A stretch of 64,000 nucleotides of DNA from positions 32,454-96,453 of the forward strand of contig JAHBTJ010000026.1 of assembly GCA_019638595.1 (NCBI GenBank), read 5' to 3'. The stretch's first letter is position 1. Each line of letters begins with the position of its first letter. The notes beneath the pieces were generated by a model. That model was not told where the DNA came from, searched no databases, and saw nothing but the letters and a program-made list of their open reading frames with translations. The DNA comes from Chitinophagaceae bacterium. Lineage in GTDB: Bacteria > Bacteroidota > Bacteroidia > Chitinophagales > Chitinophagaceae. This document shows positions 27,237-36,076 of the stretch, one piece after another. Position numbers and translations under genes: made by a program.

Positions 27237-29831
27237 CTACTGCATCATATCATCTCCTCCATCGGAACCTGTTCTGTTATTTTTACGCTTAAACAACGAT
27301 ACATCGAATTTGCCGAAACGATAGGAAAAATTCAATCTCGCCACCTGCCAGTCCCTGCGCCTCCACATATCCTGTACAAAGTAGCTGTTCTCCGAATGCG
27401 CGTCGTATTTGCGTGTTTTAAAAATGTCATTCACGCTCAGTGTAACAGCAGCTCTTTTATCTTTCATGAATTCTTTCCTTACAGCAATATCCACTCCATA
27501 GTTTGGATTGATATACCCCTGCGAAGCTGAAGAAGCTCCTCCAAAAAAGCCGCCCCCACCGCCTCTTCTGCCACCGCCATCCTGCGGCACAAGCGTACGC
27601 GACTGGTATTCGCCGGATAACTGTATAGTAAAGTTGGCAGGAAGCTTAAAGTTGATATTCATTTTTCCCAAAAATGCCCAACGGTCATTCACACCTAACG
27701 TGGAATCAAGCCCGCTGTTATCAATCTGCGCGTTGTAAAAATTAAAATTGGTAGTTACATCCATCCACTTGGCCAGCGGATTTTTTGAAGTAAGCTCCAG
27801 CCCGTAAGACCTGCTTGAATTGGCATTAATGAACGATATCACCATGGCGGAATCCAGCTTACCATCCGGCAACGGCACATCATATTGTAACCCCTGGTAC
27901 CGGGTAATTAAATTATCGGTTTTTTTATAGTACACCGAAGTAAGCAGCGAATGACCTTTACCAAGCGATTTATTATAGTTCAACTCGAACGAATTGGTAA
28001 ATTCAGGACGAAGCCCGGGATTACCCACACTGATATTCAGGATATCGGATACATCGTAAAAAGGAATCAACTGCCAGAAATTAGGACGGTTAATACGGCG
28101 GGAATAGTTAAGCTGCAGATCATTACCCGGCCCGAACGACTGTGTTAAAAAAACACTTGGAAAAAACTGTAAAGGATATTTATTAGAAAAACGGTCGCCG
28201 GTATTGAGTAAAGTACCCGTATAGTTCGAACTTTCTGTTCTAAGTCCCAACTGGTACGAAAACGATTCACCTATCTTGCTTGAATAAGTAGAATAAGCGG
28301 CATACACCTGGTCGTTGTATTTATAATTGGAACTTACGGAAGGAATAGAAACATACTCTCCTCTCGAATAATCATAAGAAAGATTGTTGATGATATTTTT
28401 ATTATTGCGCACGGCAGCCCTAACACCCGCTTCCAGCTTTGCTTTCCCAACGGGAAGCACATAATCGCTCTGAATGGTCCAAAAGCTGTTTTTCCCGGAG
28501 GATACAAGCTTTTGCAGTGCAGGATCGTTTTGAAAACTTCCATCGCTGTTATAGTACCGGGTAGTATAATCGCCTTCACCCGAATTAGAGCTGCTGTTGT
28601 AGTTTACATCGGCGGTAAGCTCATGGCCCTGCTTGGGAAACAAATGTTTGTAACCAAGCGAGGGTCCGAAATTCTTAAAGTTCCTCTTATTGGCAGTAGT
28701 ACGCAAAGCCTGTTGTGTTTTTACAGGGCTGCTCAGGGTATCTACAATAATATTATCTGTTTGGTAAGAGTTAAAGTTACCGTTAGGCATAGCAGCGGAA
28801 ACCGTAAAAGAGTTGCGGTTGTCCATAAGATAGTCAAACCCGATTCTGCCAAAAGCAAAAGCTCCTGTATTGGTTGAATTGCTGTACTGGTTGAGAATGG
28901 TATTTTTTGCTTTATCGTTGAACAGGTTTTCCCGGTATGTTTCCCCTTTACTGATGCTTTTCCGCTGGTTATAGTTAAGCCCCAGGAAGAAATTGAATTT
29001 TCCCTGCTTCACGTTGATATCGCCGCCAAAATTTATCCTGCCCCGCGAATCAACACCTGCACGGATATTGCCATTGTAACCGGCCTTACGGTTCTTTTTA
29101 AGAATTACATTCAGTATACCGGCCATTCCCCCCGACGCATCAAATTTGGCTGAAGGGTTGGTAATGATCTCCACGCTTTCTATCGCGTCTGCAGGTATCT
29201 GGTCTAACGTCATGGTAGTTGGCCTTCCATCCACAAAAATAGTAGGCGCTGCATTACGGAGCGTTACATTCCCGTCAATATCAACATTTACACCGGGTAC
29301 ATTTTTCATGATCTCCGTAGCGGTTTGCCCGGTAGTGGTAATATTTTTATCTACATTAAATATCCGCCTGTCCACCCCCATCTGGAACATGGGTTTGGTA
29401 GCAACAACGGTTACTTCTCCCAGTTGCTGCACATCCAGCTCCAGCTTTATATTACCCAGGTCCCTGTCAAACCCGGCCATATCAGCGCCAAAAGAAACCT
29501 CTTTGTCTATGGGAGTATACCCAATAGCTGTAACCAACAGCCTGAATTTACCACGCACAGGAAGGTTTTCGAGGCTGAAATTGCCTTTGGAAGTAGTAAG
29601 CTGCCCTGCTATTGAAATATCAGTGGATTTTCCTGAAGCGGAATCGCGCCGCGCCTGCACTAACTGTACCGAAGCCGCATCTATACCCTTATTGGTAGCG
29701 GCATCTATAATGCGCCCGTAAAATCTTCCAATATTGCCTCCTCCTGCCCCGGCCATAGGCCTGCCACCCCGTACCTGGGAAAATAACGACAACGAAAGCA
29801 AACAAAAACAGGAAAATAAAAATGTTCTCAT
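27237..29831 (-). CDS. TonB-dependent receptor-like outer-membrane barrel (OMP_b-brl_3 type)
   Basis: 864 residues with a signal peptide (MRTFLFSCFCLLSLSLFSQ). Residues about 35-135 are a carboxypeptidase-regulatory-like domain (GRIIDAATNKGIDAASVQL). About 140-260 is a plug (VTVVATKPMFQMGVDRR, TATEIMKNVPGVNVD, PTIFVDGRP, SVEIITNPSAKFDA). The remainder is an outer-membrane barrel. Gly-rich loops occur near the end (GGGRRGGGGGFFGG). No SusD partner is adjacent, so this is the stand-alone branch of the family. The substrate is unknown. The -7 box TAATTTTG ends 5 nt before the ATG, so the mRNA is predicted to be nearly leaderless. Confidence 0.88.
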   Translation of the reverse strand: MRTFLFSCFCLLSLSLFSQVRGGRPMAGAGGGNIGRFYGRIIDAATNKGIDAASVQLVQARRDSASGKSTDISIAGQLTTSKGNFSLENLPVRGKFRLLVTAIGYTPIDKEVSFGADMAGFDRDLGNIKLELDVQQLGEVTVVATKPMFQMGVDRRIFNVDKNITTTGQTATEIMKNVPGVNVDIDGNVTLRNAAPTIFVDGRPTTMTLDQIPADAIESVEIITNPSAKFDASGGMAGILNVILKKNRKAGYNGNIRAGVDSRGRINFGGDINVKQGKFNFFLGLNYNQRKSISKGETYRENLFNDKAKNTILNQYSNSTNTGAFAFGRIGFDYLMDNRNSFTVSAAMPNGNFNSYQTDNIIVDTLSSPVKTQQALRTTANKRNFKNFGPSLGYKHLFPKQGHELTADVNYNSSSNSGEGDYTTRYYNSDGSFQNDPALQKLVSSGKNSFWTIQSDYVLPVGKAKLEAGVRAAVRNNKNIINNLSYDYSRGEYVSIPSVSSNYKYNDQVYAAYSTYSSKIGESFSYQLGLRTESSNYTGTLLNTGDRFSNKYPLQFFPSVFLTQSFGPGNDLQLNYSRRINRPNFWQLIPFYDVSDILNISVGNPGLRPEFTNSFELNYNKSLGKGHSLLTSVYYKKTDNLITRYQGLQYDVPLPDGKLDSAMVISFINANSSRSYGLELTSKNPLAKWMDVTTNFNFYNAQIDNSGLDSTLGVNDRWAFLGKMNINFKLPANFTIQLSGEYQSRTLVPQDGGGRRGGGGGFFGGASSASQGYINPNYGVDIAVRKEFMKDKRAAVTLSVNDIFKTRKYDAHSENSYFVQDMWRRRDWQVARLNFSYRFGKFDVSLFKRKNNRTGSDGGDDMMQ

Positions 29832-29836
29832 TGCTG

Positions 29837-29844
29837 CAAAATTA
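29837..29844 (-). promoter_or_regulatory. -7 box of the outer-membrane barrel gene
   Basis: The complement reads TAATTTTG. The predicted +1 near 29833 is 2 nt before the ATG at 29831. Confidence 0.65.
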
Positions 29845-29978
29845 CAAACCGTCGTGGTTAGGGTAAATGTTTTAAGGTTAATGAAGGTTAACGGTTTACC
29901 CTGGTTTTATAAAGAAATAGTAAAACTGGATTTTGCATGGATGCTTTTTTCATCTATTTTTGCAGCCTCATAAAAATG

Positions 29979-30052
29979 GTGGCTGTAGCTCAGTTGGTTA
30001 GAGCATCAGATTGTGGTTCTGAGGGTCGCCGGTTCGAGCCCGGTTAGCCACC
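29979..30052 (+). tRNA. tRNA-His (anticodon GTG)
   Basis: A complete cloverleaf can be drawn: acceptor GTGGCTG with TAGCCAC, D-arm starting GCTCAGTTGG, anticodon stem TCAGA/TCTGA with loop TTGTGGT (anticodon GTG), and a T-arm with GGTTCGAGCC. A G at 29978 opposite C at 30052 gives the extra -1 G:C73 pair typical of tRNA-His. The 3' CCA is not encoded directly (the next bases are CCC). Confidence 0.95.
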
Positions 30053-30063
30053 CCCAATATGTC

Positions 30064-30087
30064 AAAAGCGGTTTTTCAGCCGCTTTT
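30064..30087 (+). terminator. Terminator after tRNA-His
   Basis: AAAAGCGG (30064-30071) pairs with CCGCTTTT (30080-30087), followed by TGTTTTTG. Confidence 0.75.
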
Positions 30088-30216
30088 TGTTTTTGAAGCG
30101 CTCCGCTCAACCCAGCCTGTGTTCTGTTTTATTTGCATATTTCACCCTTCATGTATATTTTACAAATCCTTAGCTAAATCATTGAAACGACGGCAACATT
30201 CGTTTATTATTTCCGT

Positions 30217-30224
30217 TATTTTTG
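30217..30224 (+). promoter_or_regulatory. -7 box of prc
   Basis: TATTTTTG fits TAnnTTTG. The predicted +1 coincides with the ATG at 30228. Confidence 0.6.
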
Positions 30225-30227
30225 AAT

Positions 30228-32390
30228 ATGCAAAAAGTGTTAAGGCTTATGTTTAATAAAAAATCTCTTCCGGTATTACTGGTCATTCTTATTGCAGGCA
30301 TTTTTATTACGTTTCAAACAATTGGTTTAGGCAATCCACCCACCAAATATGAAAAAATATTAAGGCAGGTAGGAGTAATGCTCGAACAGGGACATTACAG
30401 CCCCAAAAAAATTGATGATAATTTTTCCAGGGAAGTTTTTACCAAATTCCTGGAGGCGCTTGATCCGGACAAACAGCTTTTCCTGAAACCGGATGTGGCT
30501 CAACTGAAAAAGCTGTATGAAAATAAAATAGACGATGAGATCCATGGAGCACCGCTGCAATCGTTCCAGGCTATCAGCGATATGTATAGCCAGAGACTAC
30601 AGGAATATCTAACCTCATACAAAGAAATACTGGACAAGCCGTTTGACTTTACAGCCAATGAAACACTGGTGGATGATAAAGCCAAACTCGAATACGCCGA
30701 CAATGAAAAGGAGAGAAAAGATATCTGGCGTAAACGTTTGAAATACCAGACACTGGTTCGATATGCCGATTTGATCAGCAATAATGAAAAGAACAAAGAC
30801 ACGAAAGACTACAAATCAAAAACCGACGCCGAGCTTGAAAAAGAAGCCAGGGAAAAAGTATTACTGTCTACCAACCGCATAGCAGAAAGGTTAAGGAACA
30901 AGTTTACGGAAGAAGACCGTTTCAACGATTTCGTAAATACCATTACTTCCTGCATGGATCCGCACACCACCTTCTTTCCTCCTATAGAAAAAAGATCTTT
31001 CGATGAGCAAATGAGCGGAAGGTTTTTTGGGATTGGTGCATCGCTGCGTAACGAAGATGGCAATATTAAAGTAGCTACGCTTGTTACCGGAAGCCCTGCA
31101 TGGAAATCGGGGCAGGTGCAGGTGGGTGATATTATTACAAAAGTGGGACAGGGCAATGAAGAGCCCCAGGATATGGCAGGGTTTGATACGGAAGATGCCG
31201 TTAAATTAATAAGAGGCAAAAAAGGAACAGAAGTAAGGCTTACGTTAAAAAAAGCGGATGGCAGCTCAAAAGTAGTATCGCTGATAAGGGACGAAATAGT
31301 GCTGGATGAAACCTTTGCCAGGAGCGCCGTGGTAAATGAAGGATCGCGTAAGATCGGCTATATCTTTTTACCGGAGTTTTATGCAGACTGGGAACGCCCG
31401 AACGGGGCAAAGTCGGCGGAAGATGTTGCCAGGGAAGTATCTAAATTAAAAGCTCAAAATGTAGACGGTATCATTATAGACCTCCGGAATAATGGCGGCG
31501 GTTCGCTGTATGATGTAATACAAATGGTAGGCTTATTCATTGACGAAGGCCCGATCGTTCAGGTAAAAGACAGGGAGGGGAACCCAACAGTATTACGGGA
31601 TAAGGACAAAGGCGTTTTATATGACGGCCCGCTCGCTGTAATGGTAAATGAATTCAGCGCTTCGGCCTCCGAAATATTTGCGGCAGCTATCCAGGACTAT
31701 AAACGCGGTATAATAATAGGCAGCACTTCTACTTACGGAAAAGGAACCGTGCAAAGGAATATTGGCTTAGAAGGCGGCCGCATGGGCGGACTGTTAGCCA
31801 GCCAGGATGACGCTGCCTCTAACCTTGGCACCGTTAAGCTTACTTTACAAAAATTTTACAGGATCAACGGAGGCTCAACGCAGTTGAAAGGCGTAACCCC
31901 CGACATTATAATACCCGACCAGTTCGAGCATCTGCAGTTCCGCGAAAAAGACAATCCTGATGCCCTGAAATGGGATGAAATAACCAAAGCAAAATATACG
32001 CTGTGGAGCAATGGCGCCGATATTTCCACTATTAAACGCGCCGAAGACGACCGGCTGAAAGCAAGCCCTGTTTTTGAAAAGATAAAAGCGAATACAGAAC
32101 AGCTTTCCAGGCTTAACGACAAAGTATTTACCTTAAACCTGAAAAAGTACCAGGAAGAGCAAAAGCAAATCAGGGACCTGGTAAGAGAGATCGAAAAGCT
32201 CACCAAAACCGAAAAGGATACTCCTATTGAAATACTGCCCGAAGACCTCGCTAAATTCTCGCACGATGAAGGCAAAAAGGACCGGCAGCAACTGTGGTTA
32301 AAGAACCTGAAATCGGACGTTTACCTGAGCGAAAGCGTAAGTATTTTAAATAGCATGATCAGCCAGCAGGCTATTGCCAAATCAAAATAA
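30228..32390 (+). CDS. prc: Carboxy-terminal processing protease Prc/Tsp (S41)
   Basis: About 720 residues. One membrane segment (about 15-33) places it in the periplasm. Then come an N-terminal helical domain, a PDZ domain near residues 245-340 (FGIGASLRNEDGNIKV, GDIITKVGQG), the S41 core and a DUF3340-like C-terminus. The catalytic Ser is the second Ser of FSASASEIF (about Ser479), with Lys in TYGKGTVQ (about Lys505), matching E. coli Tsp. It degrades misfolded or tagged periplasmic proteins. A TTG at 30222 is inside the -7 box and is rejected. The ATG at 30228 coincides with the predicted +1; an ATG at 30249 is the alternative if a leader is needed. Confidence 0.9.
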   Translation: MQKVLRLMFNKKSLPVLLVILIAGIFITFQTIGLGNPPTKYEKILRQVGVMLEQGHYSPKKIDDNFSREVFTKFLEALDPDKQLFLKPDVAQLKKLYENKIDDEIHGAPLQSFQAISDMYSQRLQEYLTSYKEILDKPFDFTANETLVDDKAKLEYADNEKERKDIWRKRLKYQTLVRYADLISNNEKNKDTKDYKSKTDAELEKEAREKVLLSTNRIAERLRNKFTEEDRFNDFVNTITSCMDPHTTFFPPIEKRSFDEQMSGRFFGIGASLRNEDGNIKVATLVTGSPAWKSGQVQVGDIITKVGQGNEEPQDMAGFDTEDAVKLIRGKKGTEVRLTLKKADGSSKVVSLIRDEIVLDETFARSAVVNEGSRKIGYIFLPEFYADWERPNGAKSAEDVAREVSKLKAQNVDGIIIDLRNNGGGSLYDVIQMVGLFIDEGPIVQVKDREGNPTVLRDKDKGVLYDGPLAVMVNEFSASASEIFAAAIQDYKRGIIIGSTSTYGKGTVQRNIGLEGGRMGGLLASQDDAASNLGTVKLTLQKFYRINGGSTQLKGVTPDIIIPDQFEHLQFREKDNPDALKWDEITKAKYTLWSNGADISTIKRAEDDRLKASPVFEKIKANTEQLSRLNDKVFTLNLKKYQEEQKQIRDLVREIEKLTKTEKDTPIEILPEDLAKFSHDEGKKDRQQLWLKNLKSDVYLSESVSILNSMISQQAIAKSK

Positions 32391-32414
32391 CCAAAAATAA
32401 GAACGTATGTATAA

Positions 32415-32445
32415 AAAGAAGGCTGCCCGGTAAGCAGCCTTCTTT
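32415..32445. terminator. Bidirectional terminator between convergent genes
   Basis: A perfect 12-bp stem (32415-32426 with 32434-32445) with A-run and T-run on the two sides. It serves prc and the leftward thioredoxin-like gene. Confidence 0.85.
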
Positions 32446-32486
32446 CTTTATCCAGCAATAAGATAGATCAATGATGTTGTATAATC

Positions 32487-33089
32487 CTATCCTTTTCTTT
32501 TAATACCGCAACCTACACTACGGGTTTCTTTGGTTGCTACATCCTTACCGGCTACGGTAGCATCTATCGCGCTCTGCAGGTATTTTGTTTTTACCGCGTC
32601 TGTGTCTTCCGGATTATCATCTATTGCTCCTTTATATACCAGCTTGCCGTTTTTATCGAACAAATAACATTCCGGCGTACGGCTGGCGCCAAAAACGTCT
32701 GCGAGTACATTGTCTTTATCCACCGCGTAGTACCACTTGTAAGCATTCCTGCTGCCATAGGCTTTCATCGCGTCAAAAGAATCCCCTCCTTCCCTTCCGC
32801 CTTCATTCGAGTTTAACAAAATAACACCTACTTTTTTGCCAAGCGCATAGTTGCATATTTCGTTTGTCCGCTCCTGGTAACCTTTCACCACAGGGCAGGT
32901 ATTGCAACTGAACATTACCAGCAATCCATTTTCTTTCATAGCCTTTTTAAGGGTTATGTCTTTACCGGATATATCCTTAAGCGCAGCATCCCCGTTAGGA
33001 AGATCTGCTCCAATAGGAAGCTCAGCGGTAACAATGCTGAATGCCGTAAGTAAAGCTGTTACAGAAAGAGTGAAGAAAGCGACTTTCAT
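32487..33089 (-). CDS. Periplasmic thioredoxin/redoxin-fold protein
   Basis: 200 residues from the ATG at 33089, which opens a signal peptide (MKVAFFTLSVTALLTAFSIVTA). The redoxin core has the active-site motif FSCNTCPVVKGY (a CxxC), then VILLNSNEGG and ADVFGASRTPECYLFD with the cis-Pro-like region. This is the AhpC/TSA-Redoxin branch of small secreted thiol proteins common in Bacteroidota. A further Cys lies near the end (RSVGCGIKRKG). The likely role is thiol exchange in the periplasm. Confidence 0.85.
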   Translation of the reverse strand: MKVAFFTLSVTALLTAFSIVTAELPIGADLPNGDAALKDISGKDITLKKAMKENGLLVMFSCNTCPVVKGYQERTNEICNYALGKKVGVILLNSNEGGREGGDSFDAMKAYGSRNAYKWYYAVDKDNVLADVFGASRTPECYLFDKNGKLVYKGAIDDNPEDTDAVKTKYLQSAIDATVAGKDVATKETRSVGCGIKRKG

Positions 33090-33221
33090 AACCGTATATT
33101 TTATGAAGTGAAGAAATCGGCTTTTGAAGAATACAGGCTTGTTATGAATATACAAACAAAATGCCGTTTTAACACCGGAAGGGCAGCACACAAGCGCATT
33201 ATATAGATCCGGTCAACTGTA

Positions 33222-33782
33222 TCATTTTCCCCAGCGATAGGTTTGAACATCGAATCCGCACAAATCCAATACCCTGTCGGTTACCGTAGCGGCCACTTCT
33301 TCCACCGTTTGGGGCCGGCTGTAAAATGATGGCGTGGCAGGGCATATAATGCCTCCTGCCAGCGTAACTATTTCCATATTTTTGATATGAACAAGATTAT
33401 AAGGCGTATCCCTCACCACACATACCAGCTTACGGCGCTCCTTTAAAACAACATCGGCCGCACGGGTAACAAGATCGTTGGAAATGCCTCCCGCTATCCT
33501 GCCCAGCGTACCCATGGAGCAGGGAACAATGATCATGGTATCAAACTGGCCCGAGCCTGATGCAAATGGCGCGTTAAAATCTGCTTTCCCGTAAATCTTA
33601 ACATTATAGTCATCAATAAACGGATCACCCAGTTCGGTTTTCCAAACTTCCCGAGCATTGTCTGAAATAACGGCGCAAAGCTCATTCCACTGATCCGCGA
33701 TGCCAAGCAGCTTTTCAATTACCTGTTTTGCATATATGGAGCCGCTTGCTCCTGTAACGGCCACTACAATTTTTCGCTTCAA
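33222..33782 (-). CDS. ubiX: UbiX family flavin prenyltransferase
   Basis: About 186 residues. It has the family opening KIVVAVTGASGSIYAKQV, the middle PCSMGTLGRIAGGISNDLVTRAADV, and RKLVCVVRDTPYN near the active site. UbiX makes the prenylated FMN used by UbiD decarboxylases. The most fitting start is a TTG at 33782 (Met-Lys-Arg-Lys-Ile), because no ATG lies between an implausible far-upstream start and the fold. The gene is divergent from the thioredoxin gene at 33818, with only 35 bp between the starts, so their promoters overlap. No ubiD is in the window. Confidence 0.87.
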   Translation of the reverse strand: MKRKIVVAVTGASGSIYAKQVIEKLLGIADQWNELCAVISDNAREVWKTELGDPFIDDYNVKIYGKADFNAPFASGSGQFDTMIIVPCSMGTLGRIAGGISNDLVTRAADVVLKERRKLVCVVRDTPYNLVHIKNMEIVTLAGGIICPATPSFYSRPQTVEEVAATVTDRVLDLCGFDVQTYRWGK

Positions 33783-33790
33783 TTGTGAGT

Positions 33791-33798
33791 TATATTTG
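33791..33798 (+). promoter_or_regulatory. -7 box of the thioredoxin-fold gene
   Basis: TATATTTG; the predicted +1 near 33802 leaves a 16-nt leader before the ATG at 33818. Confidence 0.6.
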
Positions 33799-33817
33799 TG
33801 TAAATAAACAAAATCAA

Positions 33818-34381
33818 ATGCAAAGATCCGGCATTTTACTATGTTTTTGGCTGATGGCTTTTGCCCTGCCTGTGCTGGCAAAACCACACAACAGCATTAA
33901 AACCGATACGTCTGTTACCGGCTTTAATAAAGTGAACTGGCTTACGCTGGATGAAGCGGCAACCAAATGGAACATAAAGAAAAAGCCTATACTTATAGAC
34001 CTGTATACCGACTGGTGCGGCTGGTGCAAAGTAATGGACCGGAATACCTACTCCAATAAGCAGGTAATACAATACATTGAAGAAAACTTCTATCCCGTAA
34101 AACTGAATGCCGAAACCAGGGACACGCTTACCTGGCGCGGTAAACGTTTTAGCTATAATAATGCATACAAGGTAAATGACTACGCTGTTGCGCTTACGGG
34201 AGGAAATCTTTCATTCCCCACTACTGTTATTTTACCGGCAGACGGATCGCCGCCCCAGGCAATTCCGGGTTATTTAAAAACGCCCGATATGGAACTGGTT
34301 CTTACATATTTTGGAGAAGGGCATTTTGGTAAAACCGCTTTTGATGCATACTACAAGGCATTTACATCAAGCTGGAAATAA
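33818..34381 (+). CDS. Secreted thioredoxin-fold protein (CGWC)
   Basis: 187 residues. A signal peptide (MQRSGILLCFWLMAFALPVLA) precedes a thioredoxin domain: KPILIDLYTDWCGWCKVMDRNTYSN carries the CGWC redox motif, and LSFPTTVIL supplies the cis-proline. It resembles the DUF255/thioredoxin_7-like group that acts in periplasmic thiol reduction or cytochrome maturation. It is followed by the 547-bp gene-free stretch with the CATAGG-terminator repeats. Confidence 0.86.
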   Translation: MQRSGILLCFWLMAFALPVLAKPHNSIKTDTSVTGFNKVNWLTLDEAATKWNIKKKPILIDLYTDWCGWCKVMDRNTYSNKQVIQYIEENFYPVKLNAETRDTLTWRGKRFSYNNAYKVNDYAVALTGGNLSFPTTVILPADGSPPQAIPGYLKTPDMELVLTYFGEGHFGKTAFDAYYKAFTSSWK

Positions 34382-34429
34382 ATTTTTGCTTTATTACAAT
34401 ATGAAAATCAAAGGCTCCGTTATATGTTC

Positions 34430-34497
34430 GGTTTTTCATAGGATATTGGATTTAAAACGGGGCAGGATTTCTATCCAGCCCTTTTTCTTTTTTAAAT
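34430..34497 (+). repeat. CATAGG-terminator module, copy 1
   Basis: GGTTTTTCATAGGATATTGG is followed by a hairpin (34460-34468 with 34473-34481, one A-A mismatch) and a long T-rich run. It is nearly identical to copy 2 over about 58 bp. It probably terminates the thioredoxin-fold transcript. No gene is seen from 34382 to 34928. Confidence 0.8.
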
Positions 34498-34626
34498 AAC
34501 CTCCCTAATCCCTGTTTCCTGCTTAAGAATATTATTATTTTATAATATAACAAACCCTTAGTTGTTTTTCCTTAAAATTCATTCCTACCATGCAACGTTT
34601 CTGTTCAGTATCTGGTCTAAACAAAT

Positions 34627-34690
34627 GGTTTTTCATAGGATATTGGATTTAGAAACGGGGCAGGATATCTATCCAGCCCTTTTACATTTA
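34627..34690 (+). repeat. CATAGG-terminator module, copy 2
   Basis: The same sequence as copy 1 with one inserted base and very few changes, 197 bp downstream. The hairpin spans 34658-34679. No gene lies between the copies, so it may end a small untranslated transcript. Confidence 0.75.
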
Positions 34691-34774
34691 TACTATTTAT
34701 CATATCTTCTTTCTCCACCCAATTAAAAAAATTGCTTTATTACTCTTATTAAAATAAAAAAGAATTTTATTTTC

Positions 34775-34845
34775 GGCTTTTCATAGGATAAGGTTTAATG
34801 GTTAACGGTTAAAAGATTAGTGCCCCCGAGCAATCGGGGTTTTCT
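34775..34845 (+). repeat. CATAGG-terminator module, copy 3 (divergent)
   Basis: GGCTTTTCATAGG is followed 36 bp later by a hairpin CCCCGA/TCGGGG with a GCAA tetraloop (34824-34839) and TTTTCTTT. The part between motif and hairpin differs from copies 1 and 2. Confidence 0.65.
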
Positions 34846-34928
34846 TTATTACATTCGTTCAAAACATATAACTTAGGTTACAATTAAACCGGTTTGCCGG
34901 CATTTATTACGCTAACTGTGAAAAGCGC

Positions 34929-36029
34929 ATGCCCGACGATCTGCTATACCTGTTATCTCTTACACTTATTCCCAATATAGGGGAAGTACATGCCAACGAG
35001 CTGCTGAATCATTATGGTTCGGCCAAAGCCATATTCACCGCCCGGAAATCAGAGCTGGATAAGCTGCCGGGAATCGGTACTATCCGGTCTCATTCCGTGA
35101 AATCATTTAAAGACTTCAGCAAAGCCGAAAGTGAATTAAAATTCATTGAAAAATATAAGATCACCGTATTAACCAGGCAGGATAGCCGGTATCCTCAAAA
35201 GCTCCTGCGCTGTTACGATGCGCCCGTTGTTCTGTATTACAAAGGAAACGCCAACCTGAACGCTTCAAAGATCCTGTCTGTGATCGGTACCCGGAACAAC
35301 AGCGATTATGGCAGGGAAACTACGATCCGGATTATAGAAGAACTGGAAAATAACGAGGTTTTGATCGCAAGCGGATTAGCATATGGAATAGATACCATAG
35401 CGCACAAAACAGCCCTTAAAACAGGCAATGCTACATTGGGTGTTCTTGCACATGGGTTAGACCGTATTTACCCGGCATCGAATAAATCGCTGGCAAAAGA
35501 AATGCTGGATAATGGCGGGCTTTTAACAGACTTCATGTCGGGATGCAAGCCCGACAAACAGAATTTTCCGAAACGAAACCGCATTGTTGCCGGCATTGCC
35601 GATGCAACTATTGTAATTGAAACTGATATTAACGGGGGCAGTATGATCACCGCCGAGCTGGCGAATAATTATAACCGGGATGTATTTGCCGTTCCCGGCA
35701 GAACGACTGATGCAAAAAGCCGCGGTTGCAATTACCTGATCCGTTCAAACAAAGCCGCGCTGGTTACCTCCGGAAAAGACATTCTTGATTTCATGAACTG
35801 GAACCGCAGCGCTCCTTCCAAAACAGCGCTTCAAAAAAAATTATTTGTTGATCTGTCGCCCGATGAAGATATGATCATAAAAATGCTCACGGAAAAACAG
35901 CAAATGCATATTGATGAAATTAATTACAACTGCAATATTAACAGCAGCGCTGTTGCTTCGGCTATACTTAACCTTGAGCTGCAGGGCATTATTGTGAGCA
36001 TGCCCGGCAAAATGTATAAGCTGAGCTGA
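34929..36029 (+). CDS. dprA: DNA-processing protein DprA
   Basis: 366 residues. An N-terminal helix-hairpin-helix region (ELLNHYGSAKAIF, LPGIGTIRS) is followed by the Rossmann-like core: ILSVIGTRNNSDYGRE, VLIASGLAYGIDTIAHKTAL, FPKRNRIVAGIADATIVIE and GGSMITAELA. A C-terminal winged-helix (DML1-like) segment ends the chain. DprA loads RecA onto incoming single-stranded DNA during natural transformation. No other competence gene is nearby. Confidence 0.93.
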   Translation: MPDDLLYLLSLTLIPNIGEVHANELLNHYGSAKAIFTARKSELDKLPGIGTIRSHSVKSFKDFSKAESELKFIEKYKITVLTRQDSRYPQKLLRCYDAPVVLYYKGNANLNASKILSVIGTRNNSDYGRETTIRIIEELENNEVLIASGLAYGIDTIAHKTALKTGNATLGVLAHGLDRIYPASNKSLAKEMLDNGGLLTDFMSGCKPDKQNFPKRNRIVAGIADATIVIETDINGGSMITAELANNYNRDVFAVPGRTTDAKSRGCNYLIRSNKAALVTSGKDILDFMNWNRSAPSKTALQKKLFVDLSPDEDMIIKMLTEKQQMHIDEINYNCNINSSAVASAILNLELQGIIVSMPGKMYKLS

Positions 36030-36065
36030 TCGCAACAAAATTTGGAACCTATTTATCTGCTCCCC

Positions 36066-36073
36066 TATCTTTG
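36066..36073 (+). promoter_or_regulatory. -7 box of guaB
   Basis: TATCTTTG; the predicted +1 is 36077, exactly the A of the ATG. Confidence 0.7.
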
Positions 36074-36076
36074 CAC

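Noticed and set aside
34311-34499. A 62-residue open frame over the first CATAGG module
   Set aside because: It overlaps the thioredoxin gene end and the terminator hairpin and has no coding character.
36071-36076. TTG start of guaB two codons upstream
   Set aside because: The TTG is part of the TATCTTTG -7 box, so it would not be transcribed.
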